The position numbers and the translations under genes were made by a program. Below, piece by piece: positions 17,989 to 26,664 of a stretch of 54,543 bases of DNA. The notes below the pieces were generated by a model. That model searched no databases, had not been told where the DNA came from, and saw only the letters and a list, made by a program, of their open reading frames with translations. Origin of the DNA: a bacterium (lineage in GTDB: Bacteria > Deinococcota > Deinococci > Deinococcales > Deinococcaceae); the NCBI GenBank assembly GCA_021810505.1, contig JAJZIR010000015.1, positions 1-54,543 of the forward strand, in the 5' to 3' direction. Position 1 is the stretch's first letter. Each line of letters opens with the position of its first letter.

Positions 17989-18209
17989 AGAGGCGCTCTA
18001 AGCTCTGGTGGACGAGGCGGCTCAGACCACCCGCTGCGTACCCGCAGTGTGGGAGCGTGGGCAGCACCTGGGGTCTTGTCTCCCAGGGCGTGAGGCGCCC
18101 TGGGTCGTGTACCGGGCTCAGGCTCTAAGAACGTGTTGGAGAGCGGCTCATGCCGACCCGGCAGGGGCCCAGGGCTTGCGTCCGGACGGGGCGAGCCGAC
18201 GGGTCATGA

Positions 18210-18515
18210 GGCCGACCGCCGCCCACTATCTCCAAAGAGACGGTGGCCTATTTGGCCACCCGACCGGGGCGTTCTGAGTATGCCCATACGCCTGAGCATG
18301 GTTCTTGGCTCAACCTGATCGAATGCGCCTTCTCGAGGATAGCCCGGACCTTCCTCCGCCACATCCGCGTCGCTTCGGTCCCCGATCTCAAGGCCCGCAT
18401 CTTGACCCGCATCTTGAAGGGGACTGATGCAATGCACGCCACCCCGGCCGTTTTCCGGTGGAAGAAGTTCGACCTGGAGATCGTACAATACGTTATTGCC
18501 AGAACGATCTACTAG
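18210..18515 (+). pseudogene. IS630-family transposase, C-terminal fragment
   Basis: In one frame the sequence reads SKETVAYLATRPGRSEY, then HTPEHGSWLNLIECAFS with the final catalytic Glu of the DDE triad, then ARTFLRHIRVASV and FRWKKFD, to TAG 18513-18515. This is the characteristic IS630 C-terminus. Upstream the frame is broken by a stop at 18207 and the DN.S.H motif is frameshifted, so only the last third is readable. It belongs to a different IS630 subgroup from the tail at 3-113. Sequence from 18008 to 18209 may be more of the same element in other frames. From 18516 to 19090 I see no gene. Confidence 0.85.
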
Positions 18516-19096
18516 CCTGCCCTGACTAACACCTCCAGCAAGGACGCAGTGGTTTTTGCCGAACCCTGTGCCGGGTGGGACTCTGAAAATCTGAGACACT
18601 CAGATGGAGCGGCGCAGCCAGGCCAGCCGTCCTAAAGGGAGGGGGTGGTCTTTGCGGGGTACCAGGGACGGCTCACCGGCTGCGGGCAGTACCTTAGTCA
18701 GATACCACGGCCATACCAGGCGGTAGATCCAGTACGGTAGGGGCCCGCTGAGGGCCGGCGCTTTCCTAAGACTGCAGGACTGGGGGCCCTGGTCATGATG
18801 TTTGAGCTGGGATCCCGTGCCGAGAAACGGTGGGGGAAGATCCGGGGATTCCAGCATCTAGCCCTGATTTTTGAGGAAAAAGCCTCCAAGGACGGGATCC
18901 TGGAGAACAACTCACAACAGGACGCTGCCTGATGGCCCTAACACCAGACTTGCCTAGAAATCTCAGGATGCGAGTTCAGGTTCAACTGGGTTCACCCAGC
19001 GAAGCAACGGGGAACCCTGGGTGCTGGCTCGGGGGGTGTAGCTTAGACTTGTCTGGGGCAGCCCCTTTGATTTACTTTCGCAGGGGGTCGAGTGCC

Positions 19097-19125
19097 TTGC
19101 TGGGGTGATCTGATCTGGGGATATT
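19097..19125 (+). promoter_or_regulatory. Candidate promoter of the ImmA/IrrE-type gene
   Basis: TTGCTG (19097-19102) and GATATT (19120-19125) with a 17-base spacer lie just before the TAGGAGGT ribosome site of the gene starting at 19145. The match to sigma-70 consensus is only partial. Confidence 0.3.
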
Positions 19126-19144
19126 CCGCGTTAGGAGGTCTACG

Positions 19145-20146
19145 GTGACAACTCGTTCCGTGTCCACTCTCCTGCACCGGTTGTCGAGGGCAGGGTTTAA
19201 ACGTGATTTTGTGCGCCTAGCAATCTTGCCCGATTGGTGGAGTGAGTCCTTCGAATCCGATAACAACCTGCTTCCAGACCTCGAATTGCGCGTAGCCCGG
19301 TTCCTGGGCATGACGGTAGCCAATGTGCGGGACCCGTCGCACCCCCTAGCTTTCCCGACGGTCCACAGTACAGTACTTCGCAGGGCAGCCAACGTAAACA
19401 CAGAGCAGCTACGACCGGCTATTCACGCTGCGCGGCGCGTAGCCGAGGCCGTAGTACGCAACATGTGTACTAGTCGCACATCCACGATACCGGCAATACC
19501 GGAACATTGGCGGCGTGAGCTGGTGAGTGGTAAGACCCCGGTTGCGTTGGAAGGAATGTTGCACGATCTTTGGAAGCGTGGTATTCCCGTGATCCCGATG
19601 GAATGTCTGCCATCTCCTTCGTTCCAAGGTCTGGCTGCCATAATCGAAGGGCACCCGGTCATCGTCATTGGACAGAAGCACGATGCCCCCGGGCGCGTTG
19701 GATTCTTCGTGGCACACGAAGCCGGCCATATTGCCGCCGGTGATTGCAGAGCTGATAAGACGATTGTGGATGAGGAGGAAACTACCTCCGACTGGTCGGA
19801 GCTTGAGACGCGGGCTGATCGGTACGCCTCGGATGTACTGCTGAATGGGGTCTCGGCGGATAAGCTCACGGGCCACGATTACCGGGAGCTTGCAGCGAAT
19901 GCCTACAGCATCGAGAGCGAAACTGGAGCTGAGGCCGGTGCACTCATTTTCCATTGGGCCCGTCAAAACGGGGATTTTTCAACGGCTTCGAGGGCTGTTG
20001 GTGCCCTTTACCAAAACCGTGGCGCCCGCCAGACAATGCGGCGCTTACTGGTCGAAAACGTCAACTTGGATGACACGTCGGAAACTGACCGGGCGCTTAT
20101 CGATCTCGCAGCCTGTGAGGCGGGCTCAACTGCGATTGCTGATTGA
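19145..20146 (+). CDS. ImmA/IrrE-type (COG2856) metallopeptidase
   Basis: 333 aa from GTG 19145, preceded by TAGGAGGT seven bases upstream. The zinc site is FFVAHEAGHIAAGD (HExxH) near residue 194, with a downstream ETRADRYASDVLL supplying the third ligand region (ExxA.xxA). An N-terminal ~120 residues are helical and could hold a degenerate DNA-binding or sensor part. ImmA-type proteases cleave repressors of mobile elements and IrrE/PprI plays this role in the Deinococcus damage response; here the neighbour is a PIN-like gene, so a toxin-antitoxin-like pair is more likely than a housekeeping IrrE. The gene overlaps the PIN-like frame by 32 bases. GC content looks lower than in the core genes, and IS debris flanks it. 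Confidence 0.8.
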   Translation: MTTRSVSTLLHRLSRAGFKRDFVRLAILPDWWSESFESDNNLLPDLELRVARFLGMTVANVRDPSHPLAFPTVHSTVLRRAANVNTEQLRPAIHAARRVAEAVVRNMCTSRTSTIPAIPEHWRRELVSGKTPVALEGMLHDLWKRGIPVIPMECLPSPSFQGLAAIIEGHPVIVIGQKHDAPGRVGFFVAHEAGHIAAGDCRADKTIVDEEETTSDWSELETRADRYASDVLLNGVSADKLTGHDYRELAANAYSIESETGAEAGALIFHWARQNGDFSTASRAVGALYQNRGARQTMRRLLVENVNLDDTSETDRALIDLAACEAGSTAIAD

Positions 20147-20399
20147 TACAGATGCTCTCTGTAAGCTCGCTGCCGCGGGCTTGTTGGACGATGTGCTTGC
20201 TTTGTTGGGTGTCGCGCGGGAGCAATGCGCGCGCCTACCAGCGCTACCGTACATGCTGCGGAGGGGTAGCCTCCGTAAGCAGTACGGAGATGAGAGAGAT
20301 ACCTGCTGCCCGGTGTGCGGTCAGTGTGGTCAGTCAGCACTGCCCGCGCAAGACTTCTTTGCATCAACAGGAAGCTCCCCAACTGAGAGATCCCCCTGA
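20115..20399 (+). pseudogene. Truncated PIN-like protein paired with the ImmA-type protease
   Basis: From GTG 20115 the frame reads LLIDTDALCKLAAAGLLDDVLALLG and then LPALPYMLRRGSLRKQYG. I know this N-terminus (DTDA..KL..AGLL) from PIN-like proteins encoded directly after COG2856 proteases. PIN domains are Mg-dependent RNases with four acidic residues; only the first two-aspartate motif is present here. After about residue 60 the frame runs into unrelated cysteine-rich sequence and ends at 94 aa, where intact relatives continue for roughly another hundred residues. The 3' half therefore seems lost, possibly at an insertion or deletion junction near 20300. If so, the nuclease is dead and the protease is an orphan. 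Confidence 0.5.
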
Positions 20400-20973
20400 G
20401 CGGATCGCCCCCGTGCCTCTAGCGAAAGGCCTGAGGTGGGGAGCAGGCTGCTGCTCAACCCCGGGGATTGCAGCAGCCCAATGGGGCACTCTGTGGCAAC
20501 GTTCTGGCACATGCTCACCGAGTTGCAGGATAAACACTACCTGGCATCCTACTGGACCGAAGTGGATCTCGCGCAGGCTAGGTGGCAGGTACAGCGGGGT
20601 CCAGAGGATCCCGCCGCTGGGAGGTGGTGGAACGGGAGCAGCTTGAGGGACTCCTGGATCCCCTGCCAGCCACAGGGTAAGCCGCAGGACAGCCCGATCT
20701 CGACTGGGGATGGTCGCTCTGGAGATCACCCAATCCGGTGGCAGGCGCTGGCTAGGGGCTGACTGCACGAGCAGGTAGGGCTCTTTGTCCGCAACCTTCC
20801 CGCGGTTCCCTCCTTCTTCCAAAACCCTGATCTGCTGGCCTTCTAGCGCTTCCAGAGGAATCAGCTCTCTAAACCTGTGGTAGGCCGCTCTGGTCGGCTC
20901 CAGCTCCTTTATCCGTGCTCCCACTCCTACCTCACCTGACATCTGCGCGTCTGCTTTCTGGGGTCTAGCAGGG
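20400..20973. other. Non-coding or degenerate stretch, 574 bases
   Basis: Several overlapping frames are open on both strands but none shows a recognisable motif, ribosome site or start. It follows the truncation of the PIN-like gene and precedes the 3' end of rmlB, so it is probably remnant mobile DNA. I see no structured RNA or promoter. Confidence 0.4.
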
Positions 20974-21972
20974 CTAGCTCCTCACTCGGCCCCAGGGGGC
21001 TGATTCAACCGTGAAGCCGGATCCGGTTGCCAGCCTGCCTTGATACCACTGGACCGTCCCGGCTAGGCCATTGGCGAACTGATATTCCCTGTGCCAACCT
21101 AACTCCTCGGCTCTCGTCGGATCGACGGCGTAGCGGTAGTCGTGGCCAGGCCGGTCCTCGACGAAGGCGATCAGATCCTGCGGCTTCCCCAGGATCTCCA
21201 GGATCCGCTCGGCTACTTCGAGGCCGGAGACCTGTGAGCGGGCGCCGAGGTTGTAGATCTGGCCGGATTCTCCGCGGTGGAGGACCAAATCGATTCCCGA
21301 GCAGTGGTCCAGGACGTGGAGATAGTCCCGCACCGCCGACCCATCCCCGTAAACCGGTAGGCTCTGGCCGGATAGAGCTCTGGTGATGAACAGGGGGATG
21401 ATCTTCTCGGGGTATTGGTGGGGCCCGTAAGTGTTGGAGCCCCTGGTGAGCACGGCATCTAGTCCGTACGAGGCCGCGTAGGCCAAGACCAGATGCTCGG
21501 CTGCAGCCTTGCTGGCAGCGTAGGGGCTGCGCGGTCGCAGGGGATCGCCCTCCCCCGACAGCCCCTCACTACCGGCCACGTCGCCGTAGACTTCATCGGT
21601 TGAGACCTGGAGGAACCTCGGCAACCCCACCCGCCGGGCTTCCTCCAGCAGGACCAAAACTCCCTCCACGTTGCTGCGCAGGAAGGGCCTAGGGTCCTCG
21701 AGGGAGCGGTCTACGTGCGACTCGGCCGCGAAGTTGATCACCGCGTCGGCTCCGGCCATGGCCTCCCGGACAGCCGCTTCGTCGGTGATATCGCCCCGCA
21801 GGAAGCGGATTTGGTCCATACATCCAGCTAAGTTGTCCAAGCTGCCCGCGTAGGAGAGCTTGTCCAAGACGGTGATCTCCCATTGGGGATGGGCGCTCAG
21901 GCTCCGGCGGACGAAGTTCGACCCGATGAAGCCGGCGCCTCCGGTCACCAGCACCTTGCGCAGCTCAACCAC
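20974..21972 (-). CDS. rmlB: dTDP-glucose 4,6-dehydratase (RmlB)
   Basis: 332 aa from GTG 21972, which overlaps the end of rmlC by 8 bases and has GGGAAGA upstream; a longer frame to 22026 lacks homology. It has the extended-SDR pattern: GGAGFIGSNF at the start for NAD+, STDEVYGD with the dehydratase Asp-Glu, SPYAASKAA with the catalytic YxxxK, and RGSNTYGPHQYPEKIIP. It converts dTDP-glucose to dTDP-4-keto-6-deoxyglucose, step two of dTDP-rhamnose synthesis. It is last in the rmlA-D-C-B operon. The length is normal for the family and all key residues are present. Confidence 0.95.
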   Translation of the reverse strand: MVELRKVLVTGGAGFIGSNFVRRSLSAHPQWEITVLDKLSYAGSLDNLAGCMDQIRFLRGDITDEAAVREAMAGADAVINFAAESHVDRSLEDPRPFLRSNVEGVLVLLEEARRVGLPRFLQVSTDEVYGDVAGSEGLSGEGDPLRPRSPYAASKAAAEHLVLAYAASYGLDAVLTRGSNTYGPHQYPEKIIPLFITRALSGQSLPVYGDGSAVRDYLHVLDHCSGIDLVLHRGESGQIYNLGARSQVSGLEVAERILEILGKPQDLIAFVEDRPGHDYRYAVDPTRAEELGWHREYQFANGLAGTVQWYQGRLATGSGFTVESAPWGRVRS

Positions 21973-22507
21973 GGTCGTCTTCCCAGAGCTCAGCTCCAAA
22001 GTGATCCCAGGGTAAGCGCCCTTCATTGGGATCCTTGGGGTCGAACTGGGCGTTCATGGCGTAGAGCAGAGTCGCCCCAGCTGAGCCGGCCCGGTAGCCG
22101 TGGGCGACCCCGGAGGGGATGTAGAGCAGCCCTGGGGAGTCCGATGCCAGCAGGAAGGGCCGCTTGACTCCCTCGGTGGGAGAGCCCCTGCGCAGGTCGA
22201 TCAGCCAGACCAGCATCCTCCCCTCCAGGACGGTCCAGAACTCGTCCTGGGTGCGCTTGGGGTGCAGGTGGAAGGCGTTGATCCGTCCCGGGCTCGCCCA
22301 GGAGACCGAGATCTGGCGGAGTTCAAGCTCCGAGCTCCCCTCTAGCAGACCTCCGCTCAGGCGGTAGAGCTCCATGAAGTCGCCTTCCAGGGAGCGGTGC
22401 CTATTGAGTGGTTGGTAGCTGACCCCCTCGATGGGTGGCAGGGAGGTGTAGGACTGGAAGCGCAAGGCGGCCTGAGCCTGCTCGCTGAGCTCGATCACGA
22501 TGTCCAC
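21965..22507 (-). CDS. rmlC: dTDP-4-dehydrorhamnose 3,5-epimerase-type protein (RmlC)
   Basis: 180 aa from GTG 22507; a second GTG at 22498 would make a neat GTGA overlap with the rmlD stop, so the start is one of these two. It has a cupin-type core: LRQISVSWASPGRINAFHLHPKRTQDEFWTVLEGRMLVWLIDLR, then LLYIPSGVAHGY. This matches RmlC, which epimerises C3 and C5 of the 4-keto sugar. The usual RG.HFQ strand is replaced by INAFHLHPKRT, so it belongs to a divergent branch; function rests on operon position as well as fold. The neighbouring genes on both sides overlap it. Confidence 0.82.
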   Translation of the reverse strand: MDIVIELSEQAQAALRFQSYTSLPPIEGVSYQPLNRHRSLEGDFMELYRLSGGLLEGSSELELRQISVSWASPGRINAFHLHPKRTQDEFWTVLEGRMLVWLIDLRRGSPTEGVKRPFLLASDSPGLLYIPSGVAHGYRAGSAGATLLYAMNAQFDPKDPNEGRLPWDHFGAELWEDDRG

Positions 22508-23217
22508 TGTACCTTGAGCTGCTTCCAGCGCTCGCTGTTCAACGAAATGTCTGCGGGCAGCGCCACTTCGGCCTCCAGCCGGCTGGCCGGGCGGACATCC
22601 GGACGGCGCTGCCTAGCCAGCTCCAGGGCTGAGCGCCGCTCCGAGGCTAGGTGCAGGATGCCGATCGGGATATCTCCGAAGTGCTGAATGGCCAGAGCCA
22701 GTTCCGGAGCGAGGACATCGACGTAGTCCTGGGAGGTGTACAGGTCGTGGAAGGCTGCGGGATGGGGCCACTCTCTAGCCCGGAAGCTGGTGCGCACGAT
22801 CAGGTAACGGGGCAAGGCCACTACCACTGCTTCGGCGGCCAGCTTGCTCAGCGCGTAGTAGTTCCGCACAGGCCCCGGGGGATCCTCTTCGCGGTAACCG
22901 CCAGTGTCGCCCCAGAACACGTAATCGGTGGAGATGTGCAGGAGCGGCAGATCGCGCTTAAGGGCGGCGCGGACCAGCGCCTGGGTGCCGCCCACATTGA
23001 CCCGCCAGCAAGTGAGGTGGTCGCGCTCGGCCCGCGCGACATCGGTGTAGGCCGCTGCGTGCACGATCAGGTCGGGTTGCAACCGGTCCAGCGCGCGCTC
23101 GATGCTGGCCGGGTCCAGCAGGTCGAGTTCCTGGCGCGGCGGGCAGTGCAGATCGAGCAGCGCCTGGAGTTCCCTCCCCAGGCGGCCTGAACCCCCGGTC
23201 ATCAAGACGCCGCTCAT
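22495..23217 (-). CDS. rmlD: dTDP-4-dehydrorhamnose reductase-type protein (RmlD), short form
   Basis: 240 aa from ATG 23217, overlapping the rmlA stop as ATGA. The frame stays open further upstream, but only as a shadow of rmlA. The Rossmann motif is MTGGSGRLGREL, followed by PDLIVHAAAYTDV, HISTDYVFWG and YYALSKLAAE (YxxxK). These mark the reductase that makes dTDP-L-rhamnose with NAD(P)H. Typical RmlD proteins are near 290 residues; here the stretch after VRTSF is shortened and the usual V.DQ.G.PT segment is absent. A smaller substrate pocket or a different 6-deoxysugar product is possible. Operon position strongly favours the RmlD role. Confidence 0.85.
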   Translation of the reverse strand: MSGVLMTGGSGRLGRELQALLDLHCPPRQELDLLDPASIERALDRLQPDLIVHAAAYTDVARAERDHLTCWRVNVGGTQALVRAALKRDLPLLHISTDYVFWGDTGGYREEDPPGPVRNYYALSKLAAEAVVVALPRYLIVRTSFRAREWPHPAAFHDLYTSQDYVDVLAPELALAIQHFGDIPIGILHLASERRSALELARQRRPDVRPASRLEAEVALPADISLNSERWKQLKVQWTS

Positions 23218-24284
23218 AACGTCACCCGGCTCATGTCGCCGATGACCAGCTGCAGGGTATGCTTGCGGGCTCCGATCTGGATCCCGTCTACTACGGCGTC
23301 TTGGCCGACCACGCTGCGGTCGAGCATGAGCGGCAAGTCCTTGACCCTGGCGCCGTCCAGCAAGATGCTGTACTCCACCTGGCTGCGCAGCACCTGCGCT
23401 CCGTCTCCCACCGAGGTGTAGGGGCCGATGTAGCTGTCCTCGATCACGGCGTTCCGGCCGATGTACACCGGCCCCCTGAGCTGGGACCGGATCACCTTGG
23501 CCCCGCTCTCGATCACGGCGTTGCCGGTGACCTCCGAGGCGTCGATCTCCCCTCGCAGGCAGGGGAGCAGGTGCGAGAGTACCAAGTGGTTGGCGTCCAA
23601 GAGGTCGGTCGGCTTGCCGGTATCCTTCCACCAGCCCCGCACCCGGAGCGCCTCCACCTTGCTGCCCTGGGTGATCAGCTGCTGGATCGCGTCGGTGATC
23701 TCCAGCTCGCCCCGAGCGGAGGGCTCCAGGTTTGCGATGGCTGCGTGGATCTCCTCCGTGAACAGGTAGACGCCCACTAAGGCCAGGTCCGAAGGGGGGT
23801 GGGCGGGCTTCTCGACCAGCCCCTTGAGCTCCCCCTGGGCGTCTAAGATAGCCACCCCGAAGGCCCCGGGGTTGGCTACCTGGGCCAGCAGCACCACCGC
23901 GGCCGGCCGCTTGGCCTCGAAGAGCTCGAGCAGGTGTGCGATGCCACCCTGCAAGATATTGTCCCCTAGGTACATGACGAAAGGGTCATCCTGAAGGAAG
24001 CCGTGCGCTACCAGAACGGCATGGGCCAGCCCTAAGGGCTTCTCCTGCAGCAGGTAGGTCAGGTGCGCCCCGAAACGCTCGCCGCTGTCCAGGGCCCCTC
24101 GGACGTCCGCCCCGGTCTCGGGGCTGACCACCACCCCGATCTCGGAGATTCCCGCAGAGACCAGGTCCTCGATGCCGTAGACCAGGTTGGGCTTGCCGGC
24201 GATGGGGATCAGCTGCTTGGCGCGGGTGAAAGTCAGCGGGCGCAGGCGGGTCCCCTTGCCTCCGGACAGGAGCAGGCCCTTCAT
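23214..24284 (-). CDS. rmlA: Glucose-1-phosphate thymidylyltransferase, long form (RmlA)
   Basis: 356 aa from ATG 24284. The nucleotidyltransferase signature is MKGLLLSGGKGTRLRPLT, with GLAHAVLVA, MYLGDNIL (metal Asp), FVEKP-like GLVEKPAHPP and GWWKDTGKP. Beyond residue ~245 the protein continues as left-handed beta-helix repeats (GNAVIESGAKVIRSQLRGPVYIG), making the ~355-residue long form seen in actinobacteria and archaea rather than the 290-residue enterobacterial RmlA. It makes dTDP-glucose, the first step to dTDP-rhamnose. It is first in the operon, with a -10 placed for a leaderless mRNA. Confidence 0.93.
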   Translation of the reverse strand: MKGLLLSGGKGTRLRPLTFTRAKQLIPIAGKPNLVYGIEDLVSAGISEIGVVVSPETGADVRGALDSGERFGAHLTYLLQEKPLGLAHAVLVAHGFLQDDPFVMYLGDNILQGGIAHLLELFEAKRPAAVVLLAQVANPGAFGVAILDAQGELKGLVEKPAHPPSDLALVGVYLFTEEIHAAIANLEPSARGELEITDAIQQLITQGSKVEALRVRGWWKDTGKPTDLLDANHLVLSHLLPCLRGEIDASEVTGNAVIESGAKVIRSQLRGPVYIGRNAVIEDSYIGPYTSVGDGAQVLRSQVEYSILLDGARVKDLPLMLDRSVVGQDAVVDGIQIGARKHTLQLVIGDMSRVTL

Positions 24285-24290
24285 GATCCC

Positions 24291-24296
24291 AGTCTA
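24291..24296 (-). promoter_or_regulatory. -10 hexamer TAGACT for a leaderless rmlA operon
   Basis: On the minus strand CCCTAGACT is followed after six bases by the rmlA ATG (24284). No ribosome-binding sequence fits in the gap, which supports a leaderless transcript covering rmlA-D-C-B. No -35 consensus is evident. Confidence 0.5.
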
Positions 24297-24299
24297 GGG

Positions 24300-25286
24300 G
24301 CTTGGCTGGTGATCGTATCTGAGTTGGATGAAGAGGTGACCCCGCAGTTGAGCCCGGGAGTGCCCGATGAGTTGCGGTGGAACCCCCTCGGTCATTGGCC
24401 TCGCCCTAGGCCCCTTCGCCGGGAGCAGCGTGGCGCCTCCACTTGCTCTCGTCGGCCATGCCCCTGTCGCCCCCTCCGCTGCCCCTGCGGGAGCAGGTGG
24501 TCTGAGCCGCCATGCTTCCCTGAGCCCGTCGGTTTCGGCTCCCAGATCTGGACCACGGATAAGGACCGCTCCAGCCAAGGGTGACGGCGCGTCGGCTCCC
24601 GCGCGGGATGTGCGGTAGACCGCGTGCCAGGCCGTTGACCGGTAGTTGACCCGACGCACCGCTGCCCAGGGGATGGGGCGTGACGGCCGCTCGGCACTTC
24701 GCGTGGATGGCTCCGGACCCAGCTTGGTCAGAGCCAGGTAGGTCTCGAGAGAGTTCTTGTAGCTGCGATCGCTGCGGGCTTGGATTCCGGCAGCTCGGAT
24801 CAAGCGGCTGGAGTCTTCCAGAACGTCGCTGCTGATCTGGCTTCCGAACCGGTAGCGCCCCATCCCAGGGGTTCGCGGTGGTGTAGGCCAGCCCGGCCAC
24901 AGGGGGCAGGCCACCGCTTTCGCCTTTCCGCGTCCCCCCGGCAGCGGTGGCTTTCAGAAGGCGCTGCGCTGCTTTCCCGGGGGTATGGGAATACGGAGCA
25001 GCTACCCCGAGACCGGCCCAGCCCGGCGGGTTACTCCCCACCTCGCCCTCCTTGCCGGCCGTTCTTCCAGCCTCTGGTGTCCGCTCAGGGTGTGGGGGCG
25101 CTGCTCGCTCGGCGGGGCGCCGGTGCCACTTCGGCAGCAACCTGATCTATCGCCGGACCTCTCTTGGGGTTTAGTCCGAGTATTGCGCTGGCCAAGGCGA
25201 TCTCGGCTCGCCCGCCCACACCCCTCACCGCAAGTTTTGCGGCCTTTCCAGATATGGCCGGAGGGTTTCTAGGCAGACCCGCGTTT
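24300..25286. other. Unassigned GC-rich stretch between rmlA and the orphan ATPase
   Basis: Long open frames overlap on the minus strand (up to 244 codons) but their translations are arginine, proline and serine rich, have no ribosome sites and show no motif I recognise. One segment around 24600-24880 (reading SSRLIRAAGIQARSDRSYKNSLETYLALTKLG) looks more protein-like and could be a remnant. In intact relatives of the neighbouring ATPase a DUF4276 gene would begin at 25348; no such gene is readable here. Confidence 0.35.
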
Positions 25287-25306
25287 CCCCGGCCCTTCGG
25301 CCGGGG
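25287..25306. other. Perfect hairpin downstream of the orphan ATPase
   Basis: CCCCGGCC, loop CTTC, GGCCGGGG: an 8-bp GC-only stem lying 39 bases past the ATPase stop on the minus strand. No T-run follows on either strand, so it is a pause or processing hairpin rather than a classic intrinsic terminator. Confidence 0.5.
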
Positions 25307-25344
25307 TCGCGAGGTGCGCGATTACGCGTGTCGCTGTGGCACCC

Positions 25345-26430
25345 TCATAAAGTACCCATGACGAATTTGTCCAGCCAAGTATCGGCCTCTCGCGCCAAGG
25401 AGATGCGGCGAAACTGGGAAGCGTCGCCGAGTCGGCTCACCAGGATCAGGTCATCTGGGGAAAACTGATTGATCAGAATGGCCGACTGGGTGGCAGCGAT
25501 GACCTGGGTCTTGTCCGATGCCAGCTGCATCATGTCGGCCAGCTGGTACAGCGCACAGGGGTGCAGCCCCAACTCTGGCCCATCCAGCAGGATGATGGCC
25601 GGCGGCTCCGGCTGCAACAATAGCGCTGCCAGACAGATGAAACGCAGCGTGCCGTCCGAAAAGTCACTGGCGTAGAACGTATAGCCAGAACCACGATGCT
25701 TCCATCGCAGGCGGATCAGCTCGGGATTGTCGCGCTCCGGCTCCAGAACGAAGTCGAGAAAGAATGGCGCAACCCTCTGAATGTAGCTGACGATCAGCTC
25801 GTAGGCGCGCTTTTCCCACACGGACCCTCCCCGCATCGACCAGAGGAAGGCGGCCAGGTTATCCGCTTGTGGTAACAGCCGGCCCTTGTCGATGCGCCCA
25901 GGCTGCTTGACTGCGGACGATTCGTTGATATCGTGGAAGTGATAGACTTCCCAGTCCCGCAAGTAATTGACCGTACATCCTTCCACGGTTCTGCGGTTCG
26001 GCCGGTCAGGCAAACTCGATTCCCTTGCTTCTCCGCAGGAGAGCAGAGTTTTCTCCGTGCCGCTAGAGTACTTGAAGCGACGATCCCCGAAGAACTGGCA
26101 AGTCTCGTAGATAAACACCAGCCTGCCGTCGGCGTCTGTCACGAGGCTGGCCGCGTAGGCGTTGGGTGCAAATTCAAGGTAAAAGTGCAGCGACCCTGAG
26201 CGCTCGTGCCCAAAAAACAGCAGCTTGTCTGTGCCCAGCTGCTGGTCCACGTAAGCTTGCAGATTTTTCGCGACTATTTGACGGACCAGCTTGAAAAAGC
26301 CGATAAAGTTTGACTTGCCTGCGCCATTTAAACCGATCAGCACATTGAGGGCTCTCAATTCCAATTCCACGTATTCGATGGACCTGAATCCCTGGATTTT
26401 TATTCGGTTCAGTTTCCTAAAGTCTCCCAT
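25345..26430 (-). CDS. Orphan AAA_21 ATPase with altered Walker B
   Basis: 361 aa from ATG 26430 (TAGGAGA upstream). The N-terminus is RIKIQGFRSIEYVELELRALNVLIG, Walker A is GLNGAGKS at 33-40, the signature-like region contains FSDGTLRF, and the Walker B is IILLDGPELGLHP followed by AATQSAILINQF. Relatives read LLDEPELGLHP; the catalytic glutamate after the Asp is Gly here (GAT GGG). Relatives are usually followed by a coupled DUF4276 gene. Here the TGA still overlaps an ATG (ATGA at 25345-25348), but that frame stops after eight codons. The partner is thus missing and the ATPase probably cannot hydrolyse ATP normally. Retained or dying defence gene cannot be told apart from sequence. Confidence 0.8.
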   Translation of the reverse strand: MGDFRKLNRIKIQGFRSIEYVELELRALNVLIGLNGAGKSNFIGFFKLVRQIVAKNLQAYVDQQLGTDKLLFFGHERSGSLHFYLEFAPNAYAASLVTDADGRLVFIYETCQFFGDRRFKYSSGTEKTLLSCGEARESSLPDRPNRRTVEGCTVNYLRDWEVYHFHDINESSAVKQPGRIDKGRLLPQADNLAAFLWSMRGGSVWEKRAYELIVSYIQRVAPFFLDFVLEPERDNPELIRLRWKHRGSGYTFYASDFSDGTLRFICLAALLLQPEPPAIILLDGPELGLHPCALYQLADMMQLASDKTQVIAATQSAILINQFSPDDLILVSRLGDASQFRRISLAREADTWLDKFVMGTL

Positions 26431-26664
26431 CAGCGGCCATCTCCTAACTTTGCCGGATTAAGGAAAGCGGCGCGCCCTTAAGGCGCTGGCAAGGTAGAGA
26501 AGCATTTCGTCTCAGACAAGATACCACCGAACATGAGAACCGTCCAGGGGCTTGCGCTGTTTTGGAGCTGCTATCCAGCGGTAGCGCCCAGACGATGGCA
26601 GCTGCCCGCCCCCTGGCTGGCTACGTGCACCGGTTCGGGAGCGTTTGTGGTGGCGCCGGCGGCT

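Noticed and set aside
22495-23631. A 378-codon reading of rmlD
   Set aside because: The extra 138 residues are the shadow of rmlA; ATG 23217 overlaps the rmlA stop and starts the Rossmann motif.
24294-25140. Overlapping minus-strand frames of 206 and 244 codons
   Set aside because: Arg/Pro/Ser-rich translations, no ribosome sites, no motif and two frames open over the same DNA; typical of high-GC non-coding sequence.
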